DNA from: Seminavis robusta
Taxonomy: Eukaryota > Bacillariophyta > Bacillariophyceae > Naviculales > Naviculaceae
DNA length: 64,000 bases
Assembly: GCA_903772945.1 (NCBI GenBank)
Contig: CAICTM010000383.1
Location: 1 to 64,000, forward strand
Reading direction: 5' to 3'
Shown here one piece after another: positions 1 through 10,749 of the stretch; positions within the stretch are counted from its first letter, which is position 1; each line of letters opens with the position of its first letter. A program made the translations under genes and the position numbers. A model generated the notes under the pieces. That model was not told the DNA's origin and searched no databases. It saw only the letters and a list, made by a program, of their open reading frames with translations.

Positions 1-2860
1 GAAGATAGTATTATCGAGTGGGATCTTATACGTACCCAAGAGCTTGGCGGCGTATGACATGATCATAAGGTCGAGATATTCTCTCTGACTTAGGTTCCAA
101 GTTGATTTCACTCAGTGTCAGTGAATGGACGGGCATCTATCCTATGAAAGATAGCGATACCAATGAAGAAGAAAACTTTTTCTTTCCTGATCCTACGCTG
201 TTGTTGACAGTGCAGATCGTCCAAGAAGATTCTTGATGCAAAATACGAATAAGCTGACTTTAAGCAGTGTTGCCAAAGTCAAGATCAGTTAAACACGGAA
301 GAGAAGGAACTGCTTCAATTCCTTACTGATAAGTAATCTGACCTATTCGATGGTACTTAGGAAAGTGGCAGATGGACGACTACGAGGTAAAACTTCTCCG
401 AGCTAAAACCAAGACAGCAGAGCTTATCCATTCCACGGGTCCATACCCACACTCTTAAAATGGAGGTTGAACGTCCCTGCGAAGCAGGAGTACTCAAGAA
501 GTAAACCGTTCCGAGTGGCGGCACCAACTTTTATGAACTCCCAAGAAAGATGGAGACTGAACGATTCATCTCTGATTTCCGGAACTGAACAAAAGGATTA
601 AGCGGAAGCCTTATCCTACAAAAATACAGACATGCTCTTGAACTAGACGGATTCAAGTAGCTACTAGTCAGACCTGAACATGGGATACTATCACATCGAG
701 CTGTCACCTCACTCGAAGCACTCTGTACATCGTGCTCCCGTGGGAAAGTACAAGTACCAGAGGTTGCCATGGGCCTATGTAAAGTCCAGACATCTTCCAA
801 GAGAAGATGGGACACTAATGCACGACCTAAGATACGTCCGTGCATACATTGATGATCTACTCATCCTAACTAACGGCGATCTAGCAGATCACTGTGAAAA
901 GTTGGATGAAGTTACCCGAAGGCTTCGAGAAGCCGACTTAAGATCAATGCTACCAAGTCCTTCTCGCAAGAGGAGAACTTGAGTACCTAGGTTACTGGAT
1001 CACTCGAGAAGGACCAACTATAACCAAGAAAATAGACACGATCAAGAATATCGCTCCTCCTACCAACAGGAAGGAACTCCGTAGATTCATTGGACTAGTG
1101 AACTACTATCGAGACATGTGGATTAGACGATCACATGTACTGGCCCCACTCGCTTCGTTGACTTCCAAACAACGAAGTGGAAATGGGAAGCCGAACACGA
1201 CAAGGCCTTTAGCCAGATGAAGAAGATCATCAGCAAAGAAACCTTGCTCGCCTACCCGAACTTCAACGATACATTCGAATCCACACGAGGCAGTGATACT
1301 CAACTAGGTGCGGTAATTTCCCAGAAGGAAAACCTATCGCGTTCTACACAGGAAGCTCAACCTGCTCAGACACGCTACACAGTTACCGAGAAGGAACTTC
1401 TCAGTATCGTAGAAACATGAAAGAATTCCGTAACATCTTCTAGGACAGAAGACGTTGTACATACGGACCAAGAATCTTACATGAAGAACTTCAATACGAT
1501 CGCTTAATGCGAATGGCGCCTTATCTGGAGAGTACGGCCCTGAACACGGTACATCAAGGGCGAAAGACAACGACGCTGATGATTGTTGAGACTTAACATC
1601 TCCAAAACTGACTGGTTCTTCAGAAACAGATGACGCCAGCGAGATCGCTGAACTCATGGCTGCAGACGAAGAGGACTTCCCTAGTGAGTTCCCTCTCTCG
1701 TTCCCCGAGATCGAACATCGTCAGAAAGACGACAACGATATCAAGAAGCTCCTCAGGGACAAGCCAAACGACTACAAGAAGCAATCTTTCCCCAGAGGGG
1801 ATAAGTCCTACGACTTAGTAGTTAAGGACGAGATAAATCGTCGTACCTAAAGCTATGCAGAAAAAGCTAGTTGAATGGTACCATGGTGTGCTGATGCATC
1901 CTGGCGAGACTCGCAGGGAACTAACCATCAGCCAACCACTACACCTGGAAAGGCTGCGCAGGACTGTGCAGGCCGATGTCAGCGTTGCCAAACGCCCAGA
2001 TGAACAAACCCAAGACGCGTAACTGGGATTGATCCTCCAAAGACTTGCGAGAGATCCCTTGGGAAAGACTATGTATTGACCTGATACGGCCCTTACAACG
2101 TCGGGGATCCCAAGAAAAAGAATTCCTGCAACCTTCATTGCTTGACAATAATTGAACCCTAACCGGATGGTTCGAGATGCAGAATCTGATCCAAGAGCAG
2201 ACGAAATAGCCATCGTCTAGAACAACGTGGCTTACTCGTATCATGGCCTGCTGAGGTATCATGGTAAGAGGACGTGAGTTCCGCGAAGAGGTCGAAAAGA
2301 CACTCCGGACGAATATGGACTCGTCGCAAGTTCATCACACGGTAACCCTCAAGCCAACTCTATGGTCGAGCTGCTCATCAAACCATACGTAACTTGTCGC
2401 TGTTCAAAACATCAAGTGCCAAGACGACCTCGTAATGGATCCTGGGATGGTCCTCACGGCGGTTCGCTTTGCAAATGAATGCCACGATTCAACCACCTTG
2501 CGTGCAACGACGCACAGCTCGTGTTCAATGTGACGCGATTCACAACGTCCGGTTCGAAGCCAACTGGAAGTACATTAAGGAACGTCGCCAACGACTAATC
2601 CAACAAACAACGATAGGGAAAACGCACGGTGTCCCTCATCAATACAATGTCAACGATACTGTGATGATTCAACAGTATCAGCACCGCAAGTACGGCCAGC
2701 CAAAGTACAAAGGTCCTTACACAATAGACCGAGTCAATGACAATGGCACTGTACGGCTCCAACATGCTACGCCAACGGCGGCACAGTCTACCAGACTTGG
2801 AACATAAGGTATATACACCCATACAAGGCCTGATCCCTTGTAGGATTGCCATCGTGCGAC
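1..2860 (+). mobile_element. Degenerate Ty3/gypsy retrotransposon pol remnant
   Basis: Broken pieces of one pol polyprotein follow each other in the expected order on the plus strand, with stops and frameshifts between them. A reverse transcriptase part lies at about 360-1120, with GYYHIELSPHSK at 680 and the catalytic YIDDLL box near 848. The RNase H region follows at about 1217-1600 (SDTQLGAVISQ, then TRYTVTEKELLSIVE). An integrase zinc-finger and core remnant lies at about 1860-2460, and an integrase C-terminal piece at 2469-2807 carries GPYTIDRVNDNGTVRLQ. RT-RH-IN order and the motif wording are typical of Ty3/gypsy. No continuous frame exceeds about 130 codons, so the copy is dead. I could not pair LTRs for it. 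Confidence 0.85.
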
Positions 2861-3382
2861 GCACATGTCTACATCAATCTATGAGAGTGCCCCGCACTTT
2901 AAATCAATTGTTCTCCTGTCCGACTGCTTTCGCGCCTTCTGTGACCTTGTCAGGGGCGAATGCAATACACGCTCTTAGCCTTATTCGCGACTCGATCCTA
3001 GATAGGGTTTGAGTTCGACTCATGACCGAGTCCTCTCGTGAATAGTCATTTGAGACAGGGTCTCAATGACCGCGCTAGTCATACTAGGTTGATGATGAAA
3101 CATCGCTCTAGATATTTAGCCAGCGTGGAGTACTTCCACGCTACTAGATCCAGGCTAGACAAACCTTCCACGCGTTCCGTTTTAGGATCGTGGAGAGACG
3201 TAGGATTACTACCACTACCTACTCTATCACACTTTATAGTCTCCCGCGGGAAGCCAGATCTACGATCCTTTGATGATGATCTCTCTCGTTGATTAGTTTT
3301 CATAGCTTTCTAATCTCTCTCATAACTTTCATTCTCTCAAACTCAAAACACTCGAAAGATCTTTACACTAGCTTTTAGCGTA
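2861..3382. other. Spacer between two gypsy fragments
   Basis: No coding signal is visible. The stretch lies between two integrase-bearing fragments and may be old LTR or linker sequence, but I found no repeated partner inside the window. Confidence 0.4.
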
Positions 3383-4300
3383 GTGCAAGTGCGAAGCATG
3401 TGCGAAGCATGTGCGAAGAACAAACGAGCACGACGTGCTTATGGAGAATCTGCTCCACGTGATGCTACGGCGATGCCCTGGCAAGAAGTTCATTGTGACA
3501 CAATCGGTCCGTGGAAGATTGAGTTACAACAACGGACGTTGACCTTCAACGCTATGACTATGGTGGATCCTTGCACAAACTTGTTAGAGATTGTGCCTAT
3601 CATGCGACGCACGTCGGAAGAAGGTGCCCGAGTGGTCGAAGATACGTGGTTTGCTCGGTATCCTCGACCCAAGAAAGTGGTTACGGACAACGGTCTGGAG
3701 TTCAAACTGGAATTCATTGCGATGGTGAAAAAGAATGGTGCAGTGCATCGCTACTCGTCCCCTCGTAATCCACAAGGTAACTCGATGATTGAACGGACTC
3801 ATCAGGCAATTGGTCAAGTATTGCGAACCATTGTGGTCTCGCGTGATCCTAAAAGTGTTGCTGATGGAATCAATGTCATTTCCGAAACCTTGGCGACAGC
3901 GATGCATGCTCATCGTTGTTCCGTGCAGAGTACGAACGCGTATCTCACTCCTGGTGCTCTTGCCTTCAAACGAGATATGTTTCTTGATATTCCTATTTAT
4001 GCAGACATCCTGGCCGTGCAACAACATCGTCAATCCTTGGTTGACAAACGTTTGCTGCGGGCCAATGCTAAACGCATTTCCTATGACTACGCGGTCGATG
4101 ACCTGGTCTACAAGCGTGCGTATCTCGGTCTCAGTGATAAGTTGAAGCCTACGGCTAATGGTCCCTACCGTGTTTCCCGCGTTCATACCAATGGCAACGT
4201 AACGATTCAGCTCAGTCCTCATCAGTTCGAGCGACTGAACATTCGTCGCGTGTTTCCAAAGCATCCAGTACCTCCGGTTGCCACCGGTACGGGTTATTGA
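3383..4300 (+). mobile_element. Ty3/gypsy integrase fragment with intact 305-codon frame
   Basis: The open frame begins with half a zinc finger (CEACAKNKR). It continues into a retroviral-type integrase core with all three acidic residues in context: D in HCDTIGPW, D in VVTDNGLEF and E in SMIERTHQ. A C-terminal part with NGPYRVSRVHTNGNVTIQL resembles the GPYTIDRVNDNGTVRLQ piece at about 2730, so the two fragments come from related families. The frame opens on a GTG inside what would be pol, so it is a truncated element rather than a gene with its own start. The lack of stops over 918 bases next to a badly decayed relative suggests a younger insertion or an expressed fragment. Confidence 0.8.
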
Positions 4301-4723
4301 GGTTCCCCTGATTCATTTTCTAAATGTTACTGATGCTCGGCGCCTATTGTTGCCTCACAGTGGAGGAGAGTGACATACACACGTGTGTGACGTGTGTGAC
4401 GTGGCGTCCTCACGTTAGTTTTAAGTCTAATCTCACAATATTCCGATCGTAGTTCACTAGACTACAATAGCTGGTCTCTACTAGTAGTACAGTACGCAGA
4501 GATAGATATTTCACACCGAGTTGATTTATTAGCCCTAACGCTACCGAATTAACCCTGGACTTGTGACTGACTCAGTCGTGCCACGTACCCCCACCCCATT
4601 TTTTCGGTGAGGCAATCGACCAACTCAGCCGTGGCAATACAGTACCACCATACCTTACCCGGTAGTCGGAAGTTTGTTCACAGAATTTCAAGCAAGCAAG
4701 AGACTAAAGTGGGAAGAGAGACC
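4301..4723. other. Gypsy 3' end and promoter region of the selenoprotein gene
   Basis: A purine-rich stretch near 4360-4371 followed by TGACATACACACG looks like a polypurine tract and the start of a 3' LTR of the preceding element. No matching 5' LTR was found. The last part, up to 4723, must hold the 5' UTR of the downstream plus-strand gene. Confidence 0.35.
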
Positions 4724-5862
4724 ATGAGACTGTTGGGACCCAAGTTCGTGGTGGGGGCCTTGGCGACGGCCTCTTTGGCTAGCGCCTTTGTGTCTCCTGC
4801 GAGCAGAAGGAGCAACATTGCGACGACAAACCTTGAGAACAATCTACCGGTACAGTTGCAGGCCACTACATGCGGATGCGACGATGTCATCATGGCGGGG
4901 AATCCACCGGCGCAAGCACTGGAACTCGATGCTAGAAAAGTTATTGGGGCATATTCTGTGCAGAATGCCATGGGACAAGAATTGTCCATGGACGAATTGG
5001 TGTTGAGGAAGGGCAATGACGACGTGTCTATTGTGGTCTTTTTGCGATCACTTGGGTGACCCTTGTGCCAAGAGTTCATCTTACAATGGAGCCAGAAAAT
5101 AGATGAACTGGAAGAGACAGGGGTCAACCTTGTTATGGTGTCCGTGGGCACTCCTGAAAACTGTACGTGTCCTGATCCAGCTTTTGACTCTTTTTTTAAA
5201 GATGTTGGTTGCTTACTGACTTGCCTGTTTGTTCTCTGGCTGCTTGATGGATGAAACAGGTAAAAAATTGATTGATCACCTCGGTGTCCCCAATGGAGCA
5301 AAGTACCTTTTTGTAGGTAAGAGTAGCAAATGAAGAAGGACATTTCAAAACCGACAAACAAAGCTGGACCCACCATTTGGTCGCTCACCGTGTCTTGCTT
5401 TTCTTTCTGCGCAGACCCCGAGAATTCCATTTATGATGCATTGTACTTGAACCGAGGAGTCAAGGAGACTTTCTTTTCCGTGAGCACCCCTTTTGCATTC
5501 CTGGATAGGTTTACAAAGAAGGATGGCACGAAAGATTTGCTGGAGGTTTTGCTCAAGTGGAACAAAGGTACAGTATGCAACATTCGCAGCGCACCGTAGA
5601 AGAGACCAACCTGAGGTGTCAACCCCTCATGTGCACTCACCATACCTTTGCTATTGTGACGCTGTCTTCCTGCTCAAAACCAGGGCTTTATATTCCCCCG
5701 AGACTAGAGCAGGGTCTCCTGCAGGGAGGAACATTTGTGTTTGACGGACCCAAAACCCTGTTTGCGCATTACGACGAATCCACCGCAGCACACGCCTCCC
5801 TAGAAGAAGTCATTCCACTGGCTTGCAATGCTGTCAAGAAACAGGAACTGGCCTTGAACTAG
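4724..5862 (+). CDS. Plastid-targeted peroxiredoxin-like (AhpC/TSA, SelU/PRXL2-type) selenoprotein
   Basis: Four exons fit in phase: 4724-5162, 5260-5316, 5415-5567 and 5684-5862, giving 275 residues if the in-frame TGA at 5057-5059 is read as selenocysteine (residue 112). The context is FLRSLG-U-PLCQE, which matches the C-x-x-C redox motif of the thioredoxin-fold AhpC/TSA (PRXL2/SelU) family with the first Cys replaced; Cys115 remains. After the TGA the same frame continues with family-typical stretches: VMVSVGTPE, KYLFVDPENSIYDAL, TPFAFLDRFTKKDG and GGTFVFDGPKTLFAHYDE. The N terminus is a signal peptide ending in LASAFVSP, the diatom plastid motif. Likely role: thiol- or selenol-based reduction of peroxides or disulfides in the plastid. 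If the TGA were a true stop, the product would lack its active site. Two SECIS-like hairpins follow the stop codon. Confidence 0.82.
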
Positions 5863-5904
5863 CTAGCTTCCCCTGGGTGGGCGCTTGCAGCCATGTCACA
5901 ACCA

Positions 5905-5985
5905 TACGCGCTGAATGACGTCTTTTGGCTTTCGTAAGTGTTGTGCTACACACACTGAGAAGCAAGACTGACAAAACTGCATTTG
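5905..5985 (+). promoter_or_regulatory. Candidate SECIS element, copy 1
   Basis: ATGAC (5915-5919) and TGAC (5969-5972) could form the non-Watson-Crick quartet of a eukaryotic SECIS. Directly inside them GTCTT pairs with AAGAC, then GCTT with AAGC. An unpaired AA precedes a small GTGT/ACAC mini-stem, as in type II elements. The stem outside the quartet is weak in this copy. The helix is about 14 positions, slightly longer than usual. Structure was judged by eye. Confidence 0.45.
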
Positions 5986-6074
5986 GATGAGGTTGGCGCA
6001 AGGAGCGTTTCGTGAAAACTTGCAAGTGTAAAAAAAATTAACAAAGCGACAACATACTTGGCCATGCCGAAACA

Positions 6075-6165
6075 TATGCACTGAATGACGTCTTTTGGCT
6101 TTCATGAAGTGTTGTGCTACTGCACACGCTGAGGAGGCAGCAAGACTGACAAACTGCATTTGGAT
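6075..6165 (+). promoter_or_regulatory. Candidate SECIS element, copy 2 (better folded)
   Basis: The core is ATGAC (6085-6089) and TGAC (6147-6150). The outer stem ATGCA/TGCAT is separated from the core by a four-base internal loop on each side. The inner helix pairs GTCTT with AAGAC and GCTTTC with GGAGGC across a 3x3 loop. Unpaired AA then precedes a TGTGC/GCACA mini-stem with a TACT loop. This is the stem-loop-quartet-stem-AA layout of type II SECIS. Differences from copy 1 keep or improve the pairing. Confidence 0.55.
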
Positions 6166-6564
6166 GTGGTTGGCGCAAGAAGCGTTTCATAAAACAAACA
6201 GTGTACAAAATTGAACAAAGCGACAACATACTGGGCATTAACTTCTCTAGTAGACTTGGCCCAGTCTGGCTACAGAGGACGTAGTTGCTTGCTGTAGCTA
6301 AATGACTCGTCACTCTGTAATGAATATTCAAAGCACCATCCGTCTCAGCGTAGTCCATGATCCATTTGTCTCTAGCTAGAAGCAGACCCATACCGGTACG
6401 TGTCATCCTTCCTTTTCAAAAGCTCGATTCGATTCGCAAGGACACATTGGTCATGCATCACGGTATATTACATTGCCCCTGTCAGGTCAACAACGACCGG
6501 AGTATGCATTCATCTCAACAATGATGCGACTGTCACTCCTAGCCAGCTGGTATTCGTTACAAAA

Positions 6565-8567
6565 CTACACAGATACCGAGCACTCAAAGCGGACCGGATC
6601 AAAATACTTGAATTCGACGTCCCTCTTTTCGTCTTCCTCTTGCACCCGCAGCGACTGTTCTTTCAGTCTGGATTGAAAATGCTCCCACACATCTCGCTCG
6701 TACCCCGGTGCCCCGCCAGCCCCAAAAAAGTTTTCAAACCGGCTCATGAGTTCTGGCATGCGCACACTGGTGCTGGAAGATATGGTGAGGGCAATCAAGT
6801 AGGCTTGTACATCGACCCGAGTTTGCCCTGGCACACAGCGTATTCCACACCGATCCGGCTTCAAGGTGACATCGACAACATTCCCGACGAGTTCATGGTA
6901 GGCAGTGACGGTCCAGATAAACTGCGTCAGCAAATCGACCATGGCAGACGACTCGGAATCCGAATAGTCGGGTATTGTGTATTGTTGTCCCTGATTCATA
7001 GTTTGAATACTTTCATAGAATGCCTTGGCATGATCATCAGTGGTACTCCCTGAGGCAGATGCTTCTGCCTGTTCCATCCATTCCGTGACAAATGCCTGCA
7101 CAATTTCGTAATATGCTTTGCCTTGTGTCCAATAGGGGAATTTGCCTGCTTGAGCGAGTTCTTCCAGCTCTGGCAACAATTTGCGTTTTGGAAATGGTTC
7201 AAAGACATTGCAGCTGGTATAGGAATGCTCAAACAAGTCCACCATGGCCGTGTAGTCGTACCCCAACCCCCGATGCAACACACAATTCTCCGGTACCAGC
7301 ACATCAAAGGCAGCCGTGTTGACTTCCGTGGTCCGAAAGGTAAATACGGTCAAGAGCCGTCGAATGGGATGATTGGGTGGTAAGTGCAACGTTTTACCCC
7401 GTGTCACGGAATTGGACAGTACAATGTGGGACCATGTCAAGTGTTCTCGCACGGTAATCAATGTAAATGCCGCACATCGAGCACAAAACTTGGCGGCCTC
7501 CCAGCCCGCCTCCCCCGGTTTGTAGATTGTTTCTTCACTATAATCATAAATTGCCGTGACGGTTTGATCTTTACTGAAATGCACGCGCGATGCCAAGGGA
7601 CGGAATCCTTCTCGCATTTTGGTATGTGACAAGTTCATGTCGACGACAAAGGGTCCCAGTTGTTCTTTCTGGGAGGGTGATGCAGATTGTTGTTGCTGTT
7701 TCTCCAACAAGACGGCCCCCATACCGTAAAAGAAGAATCGCGAAAAGGATTCGTCCGAAATAGTGTCAAAATCGTTGGTGTAGCTGACAGGGAGTGCCCG
7801 GCCTTGGACAAATTCCAATTGTTCGGCCAATCCTTCCGCCAATCGTGAGGGTGTAAAGAGTGGAACATCTTCAAATGGAAAGATCCACGTGTTTCGCAGC
7901 CATCCATTGGTGAGTTCTTCCAATGTGGTGTAGTCGCCAAAGTTGTCGTCACTGCAGGTTTGAGATGGCATGATGGCATAGGAAGAAATCAACCAGAGTT
8001 GGCAGAACGAATCGAATCGAAAAAAGAGGAGAGGAGATGTTGAGAGTTAAATGAGCCTGAAAAAGTTCCATATGGCTGACTGTACGTGTACTCACCTTCG
8101 CAGTATATGTGCTGTAAAGCTCTTGGAAACCTGAAAGACCTCTTCCGGGATGGAAACCTTGGCCCATTCCTCCTTTTGAAAGGCGGACAACTCCCTGTCA
8201 TTGTCATCATCGGCACTAGCAGTACTACTACTACTTGCAGAACCACCACCAAACCATCCCTGATTCTTGACCCAACCAAGATCCACCTTATCCTAGTTAT
8301 AAAGATAGAAAGAAAGAAGAGTTTCAAACGACAGAACGAATTGAATGGATGTTATTAGCTAGGTCATCATCACGAAAAAAACAAGATAGAGGATTGAATC
8401 GAATCATTCAGTCGACGTACCGTTTGGATGCAAGTATCTGGTGGCGGATTTTCGTTTGCTTGAATGGCTTTCTCTGGCGCCGCACTCATCATGGTTTGCG
8501 TCACCTTGTCCATCTTGGACAGAATCTCCTTGGACTCATCGCTGAGCTTGCTTTGCGAGGCTCCCAT
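6565..8567 (-). CDS. Lipoxygenase-like protein, compact, possibly N-myristoylated
   Basis: Three exons in phase (8421-8567, 8096-8292, 6565-7951) give 576 residues. The C-terminal 450 residues resemble the lipoxygenase catalytic fold: EHLTWSH (His285 and His290, the H-x4-H iron ligands), LPPNHPIRRLL and TTEVNTAAFDVL, then YHELVGN (His467). The canonical third site reads H-x3-N; here Asn472 is one residue further along and the final residue is Val, not the usual Ile. There is no N-terminal PLAT domain, and the length is close to bacterial and algal short forms. The protein begins MGASQS, an N-myristoylation-type start, followed by a low-complexity Ser/Asp stretch, which would place it at a membrane. 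Expected role: dioxygenation of polyunsaturated fatty acids in oxylipin formation. The altered ligand spacing leaves activity open. Confidence 0.78.
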
Positions 8568-8868
8568 TGTTGCTTTCTTCCTCCCTCCCTTGTATTTTGT
8601 GCGCTTCTCTTGTGAAAACCTTTCGCCTCATCGAAGAGACCCGAACTGGTGGACAGAACCATAAACAGGAGGCTTCAACACTATTAAGTCTTTTCCTTAA
8701 GTATCTTTCGTTGCTTAAATCTCTGCTTACGAGAACCAACCTCCTTCATCAACCATCAGACCACCACACCACCACCACATACATGTTCAGGCTGTGATCC
8801 ACCATTCAATTGACGGAGGGATGGAGTGAAGAAGAGACGAGGATGCCAACACATCAACAAAAACTTGG

Positions 8869-10209
8869 ATGAATGACATGCCATCCACAGCCAATACGAA
8901 CAGCCACAATGTGACGGGGATCCGAATGTTCCTTCGAATGGGTCTGGCCGTGTTGGCCATGAGTCTCGTGATTCTGCAGCAGACGGAACGGCTCGTATCA
9001 TCACAGCTCCAAACGGACCTCCAAATCCAAATCCACAATACCACCTACAGTGTGACAGCGGATTTGTTGGATGCGCCCACCACCACAAGAAGCAGCAATC
9101 GTGATGATGGTGATCACACGACGACTACTAGTACTACAAGAAGACATCACAATGCCGAGATTCAGGACAATAACGATCGAACCGCCATTGTCTGGGTAAC
9201 TCGGTACTTGGACATTTGTGGAGCGGCTCGACTTCGTCATTTGATTGCCACTTCGGGAGCTGCCAATAGTACTACTAGTACTACCGGATCTAGTGCCAGT
9301 GCTAGTCCTTTGAAGATCCATCCCAGTCAGTCTCCTCGTGATGTGTGGCTACTTCACAATCACAATTCCCTGGCCAACCACAGCAGCAGTGACGAGCAGT
9401 ATCAGACCAGTCTTCAACTCTTGCGAGAATTGGAAGACTACGCCAGGGATGAAATTGGGACGCGTCTCTACAGTGCCCAGCAACTCTCCCATCCCACCAA
9501 GGGATTTGACGATACACGGGCGGGAGCGAGCAAGTCATCCTTCTTGTCCTTTATGGTCTCCCATCACTATGGGTGGGCATGGCACATTGAAGATGATGTC
9601 TTTTACACGGGACGATGGAGAGAAATATTTGGGGAAGAATACCATGATGGAAACACCATTCTTGACGGCAGCACCAATCTACCACCACCCAACCAATCCA
9701 ACAAGAGTGTAGTAGCTGTCCCAACAACCACGACACCAGCCTACGACGTGATTGCTACGGGAAAATACGTGGGACCCAAGTGGTATTGGTTCCAAGACGA
9801 CCCACAACCCTGCACCATTCGTATCCCCGAACGACTGTCACTCGGCAATAATCAACAACGGTGCGCCAATGTCGTGGCCAACATGACGCGATGGGGCATT
9901 GCACGTCTTTCGGGACGCTTTGCCCATTCGCTTTGGACGAATGTCATGACGGGCAACGTGGTGGGACATCACGAAGCCGTGGTGGCATCCGTGTGTCACA
10001 GTTACAACTTTACGTGCACGGTGGAGTACTTGTTGCAACCGCGCATTGGTAGCTTTATTACGGCCGGGTGGGGTGACTGGGCCAAAGATTGGAAGCAACG
10101 GTTGACAAACCATGGAACAATCAAACCTAGCAAGATATATCACCCCGTCAAGTGTGCTGCCTATCGAGAAAGGAACAAGAAGCATTTGACACAATATTTG
10201 GTGTATTAG
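8869..10209 (+). CDS. Type II membrane protein, putative Golgi glycosyltransferase
   Basis: This single-exon frame of 446 codons starts at the first ATG. A short basic N terminus is followed by one hydrophobic segment at about residues 20-38, then a Ser/Thr/Asn-rich stalk, a pattern typical of Golgi glycosyltransferases. The folded part holds WHIEDDVFYTGRW, with Glu241-Asp242-Asp243 placed like the metal-binding DxD/EDD motif of GT-A enzymes. Near the C terminus are WGDWAKDW and KIYHPVKC. Several N-x-S/T sites support a luminal location. I do not recognise the family by name; the glycosyltransferase assignment rests on topology and the EDD motif only. The divergent lipoxygenase gene lies about 300 bases upstream, so the two may share a promoter region. 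Confidence 0.7.
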   Translation: MNDMPSTANTNSHNVTGIRMFLRMGLAVLAMSLVILQQTERLVSSQLQTDLQIQIHNTTYSVTADLLDAPTTTRSSNRDDGDHTTTTSTTRRHHNAEIQDNNDRTAIVWVTRYLDICGAARLRHLIATSGAANSTTSTTGSSASASPLKIHPSQSPRDVWLLHNHNSLANHSSSDEQYQTSLQLLRELEDYARDEIGTRLYSAQQLSHPTKGFDDTRAGASKSSFLSFMVSHHYGWAWHIEDDVFYTGRWREIFGEEYHDGNTILDGSTNLPPPNQSNKSVVAVPTTTTPAYDVIATGKYVGPKWYWFQDDPQPCTIRIPERLSLGNNQQRCANVVANMTRWGIARLSGRFAHSLWTNVMTGNVVGHHEAVVASVCHSYNFTCTVEYLLQPRIGSFITAGWGDWAKDWKQRLTNHGTIKPSKIYHPVKCAAYRERNKKHLTQYLVY

Positions 10210-10749
10210 TTTTGTAGTTACAAAAAGAGGAGAAAAGAATTATTTGTGTTCAGCCATCACATAGGCCTCTAGTACAGTAGAGATGCTACCGTACAGGTTT
10301 GGCGCAGAGAAGCCATTCAAATATCATTAGACCCAGCACTCGTGCCGTACCAAGTGCTCATTTAGTCCGCCCTGACGTTCTTTGTCTGTGTGGTCCCTTG
10401 TTCCTGTTGTCCTTGCTAAGCAGAGACTCTGTGCGTCCGACGATACCAAGTTGAAACTGTACTGATTGCAAATCTTTTCTCAATGGCTCCAAGACAACCC
10501 CATGACACCGTCATAAACCGATTTCTTCAGACAGCCTCTTCGACGGACGACAGGGTACCACTGGTAGTCTAGGATAAGCCATCGAGAGCCAGCTTCTTGA
10601 GTCGAGTCTACCACAACAGCCATAAGAGCTAGCTAGGAAGTGTCTGAGAGGGACGCTGGAGCCAAATTCACTTCATTTCTTATAGATCAGGCAGGCGAAA
10701 ATCTAGAGGGAATCTCTTCTTTCGATCAAAGAGAGAATAATAGAAAGAG
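10210..10749. other. Intergenic region, no gene seen
   Basis: It lies between two plus-strand genes and presumably holds the 3' UTR of the first and promoter of the second. A short frame at 10640-10906 is an out-of-phase shadow of the downstream start. Confidence 0.5.

Larger units (their letters stand above)
5890..6240 (+). repeat. Tandem duplication of a ~160-bp unit in the selenoprotein 3' region
   Basis: Two copies, about 5895-6055 and 6062-6240, share ATGACGTCTTTTGGCTTTC, GTGTTGTGCTAC, GCAAGACTGACAAA, CTGCATTTGGATG and the tail ACAAAGCGACAACATAC. They differ by small indels. The unit begins about 30 bases after the selenoprotein stop codon, and each copy contains the SECIS-like hairpin listed separately. 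Confidence 0.85.

Noticed and set aside
5057-5062. The TGA as an ordinary stop or sequencing frameshift
   Set aside because: The frame continues unchanged after the TGA and the motif position matches a known Sec site; a frameshift would move the downstream sequence to another frame.
5911-5972. Short hairpin around ATGAGGTTGGCGCAAGG (near 5988) as the SECIS
   Set aside because: The helix between its ATGA and TGA is too short, and the second copy has lost the ATGA; the longer hairpins listed fit better.
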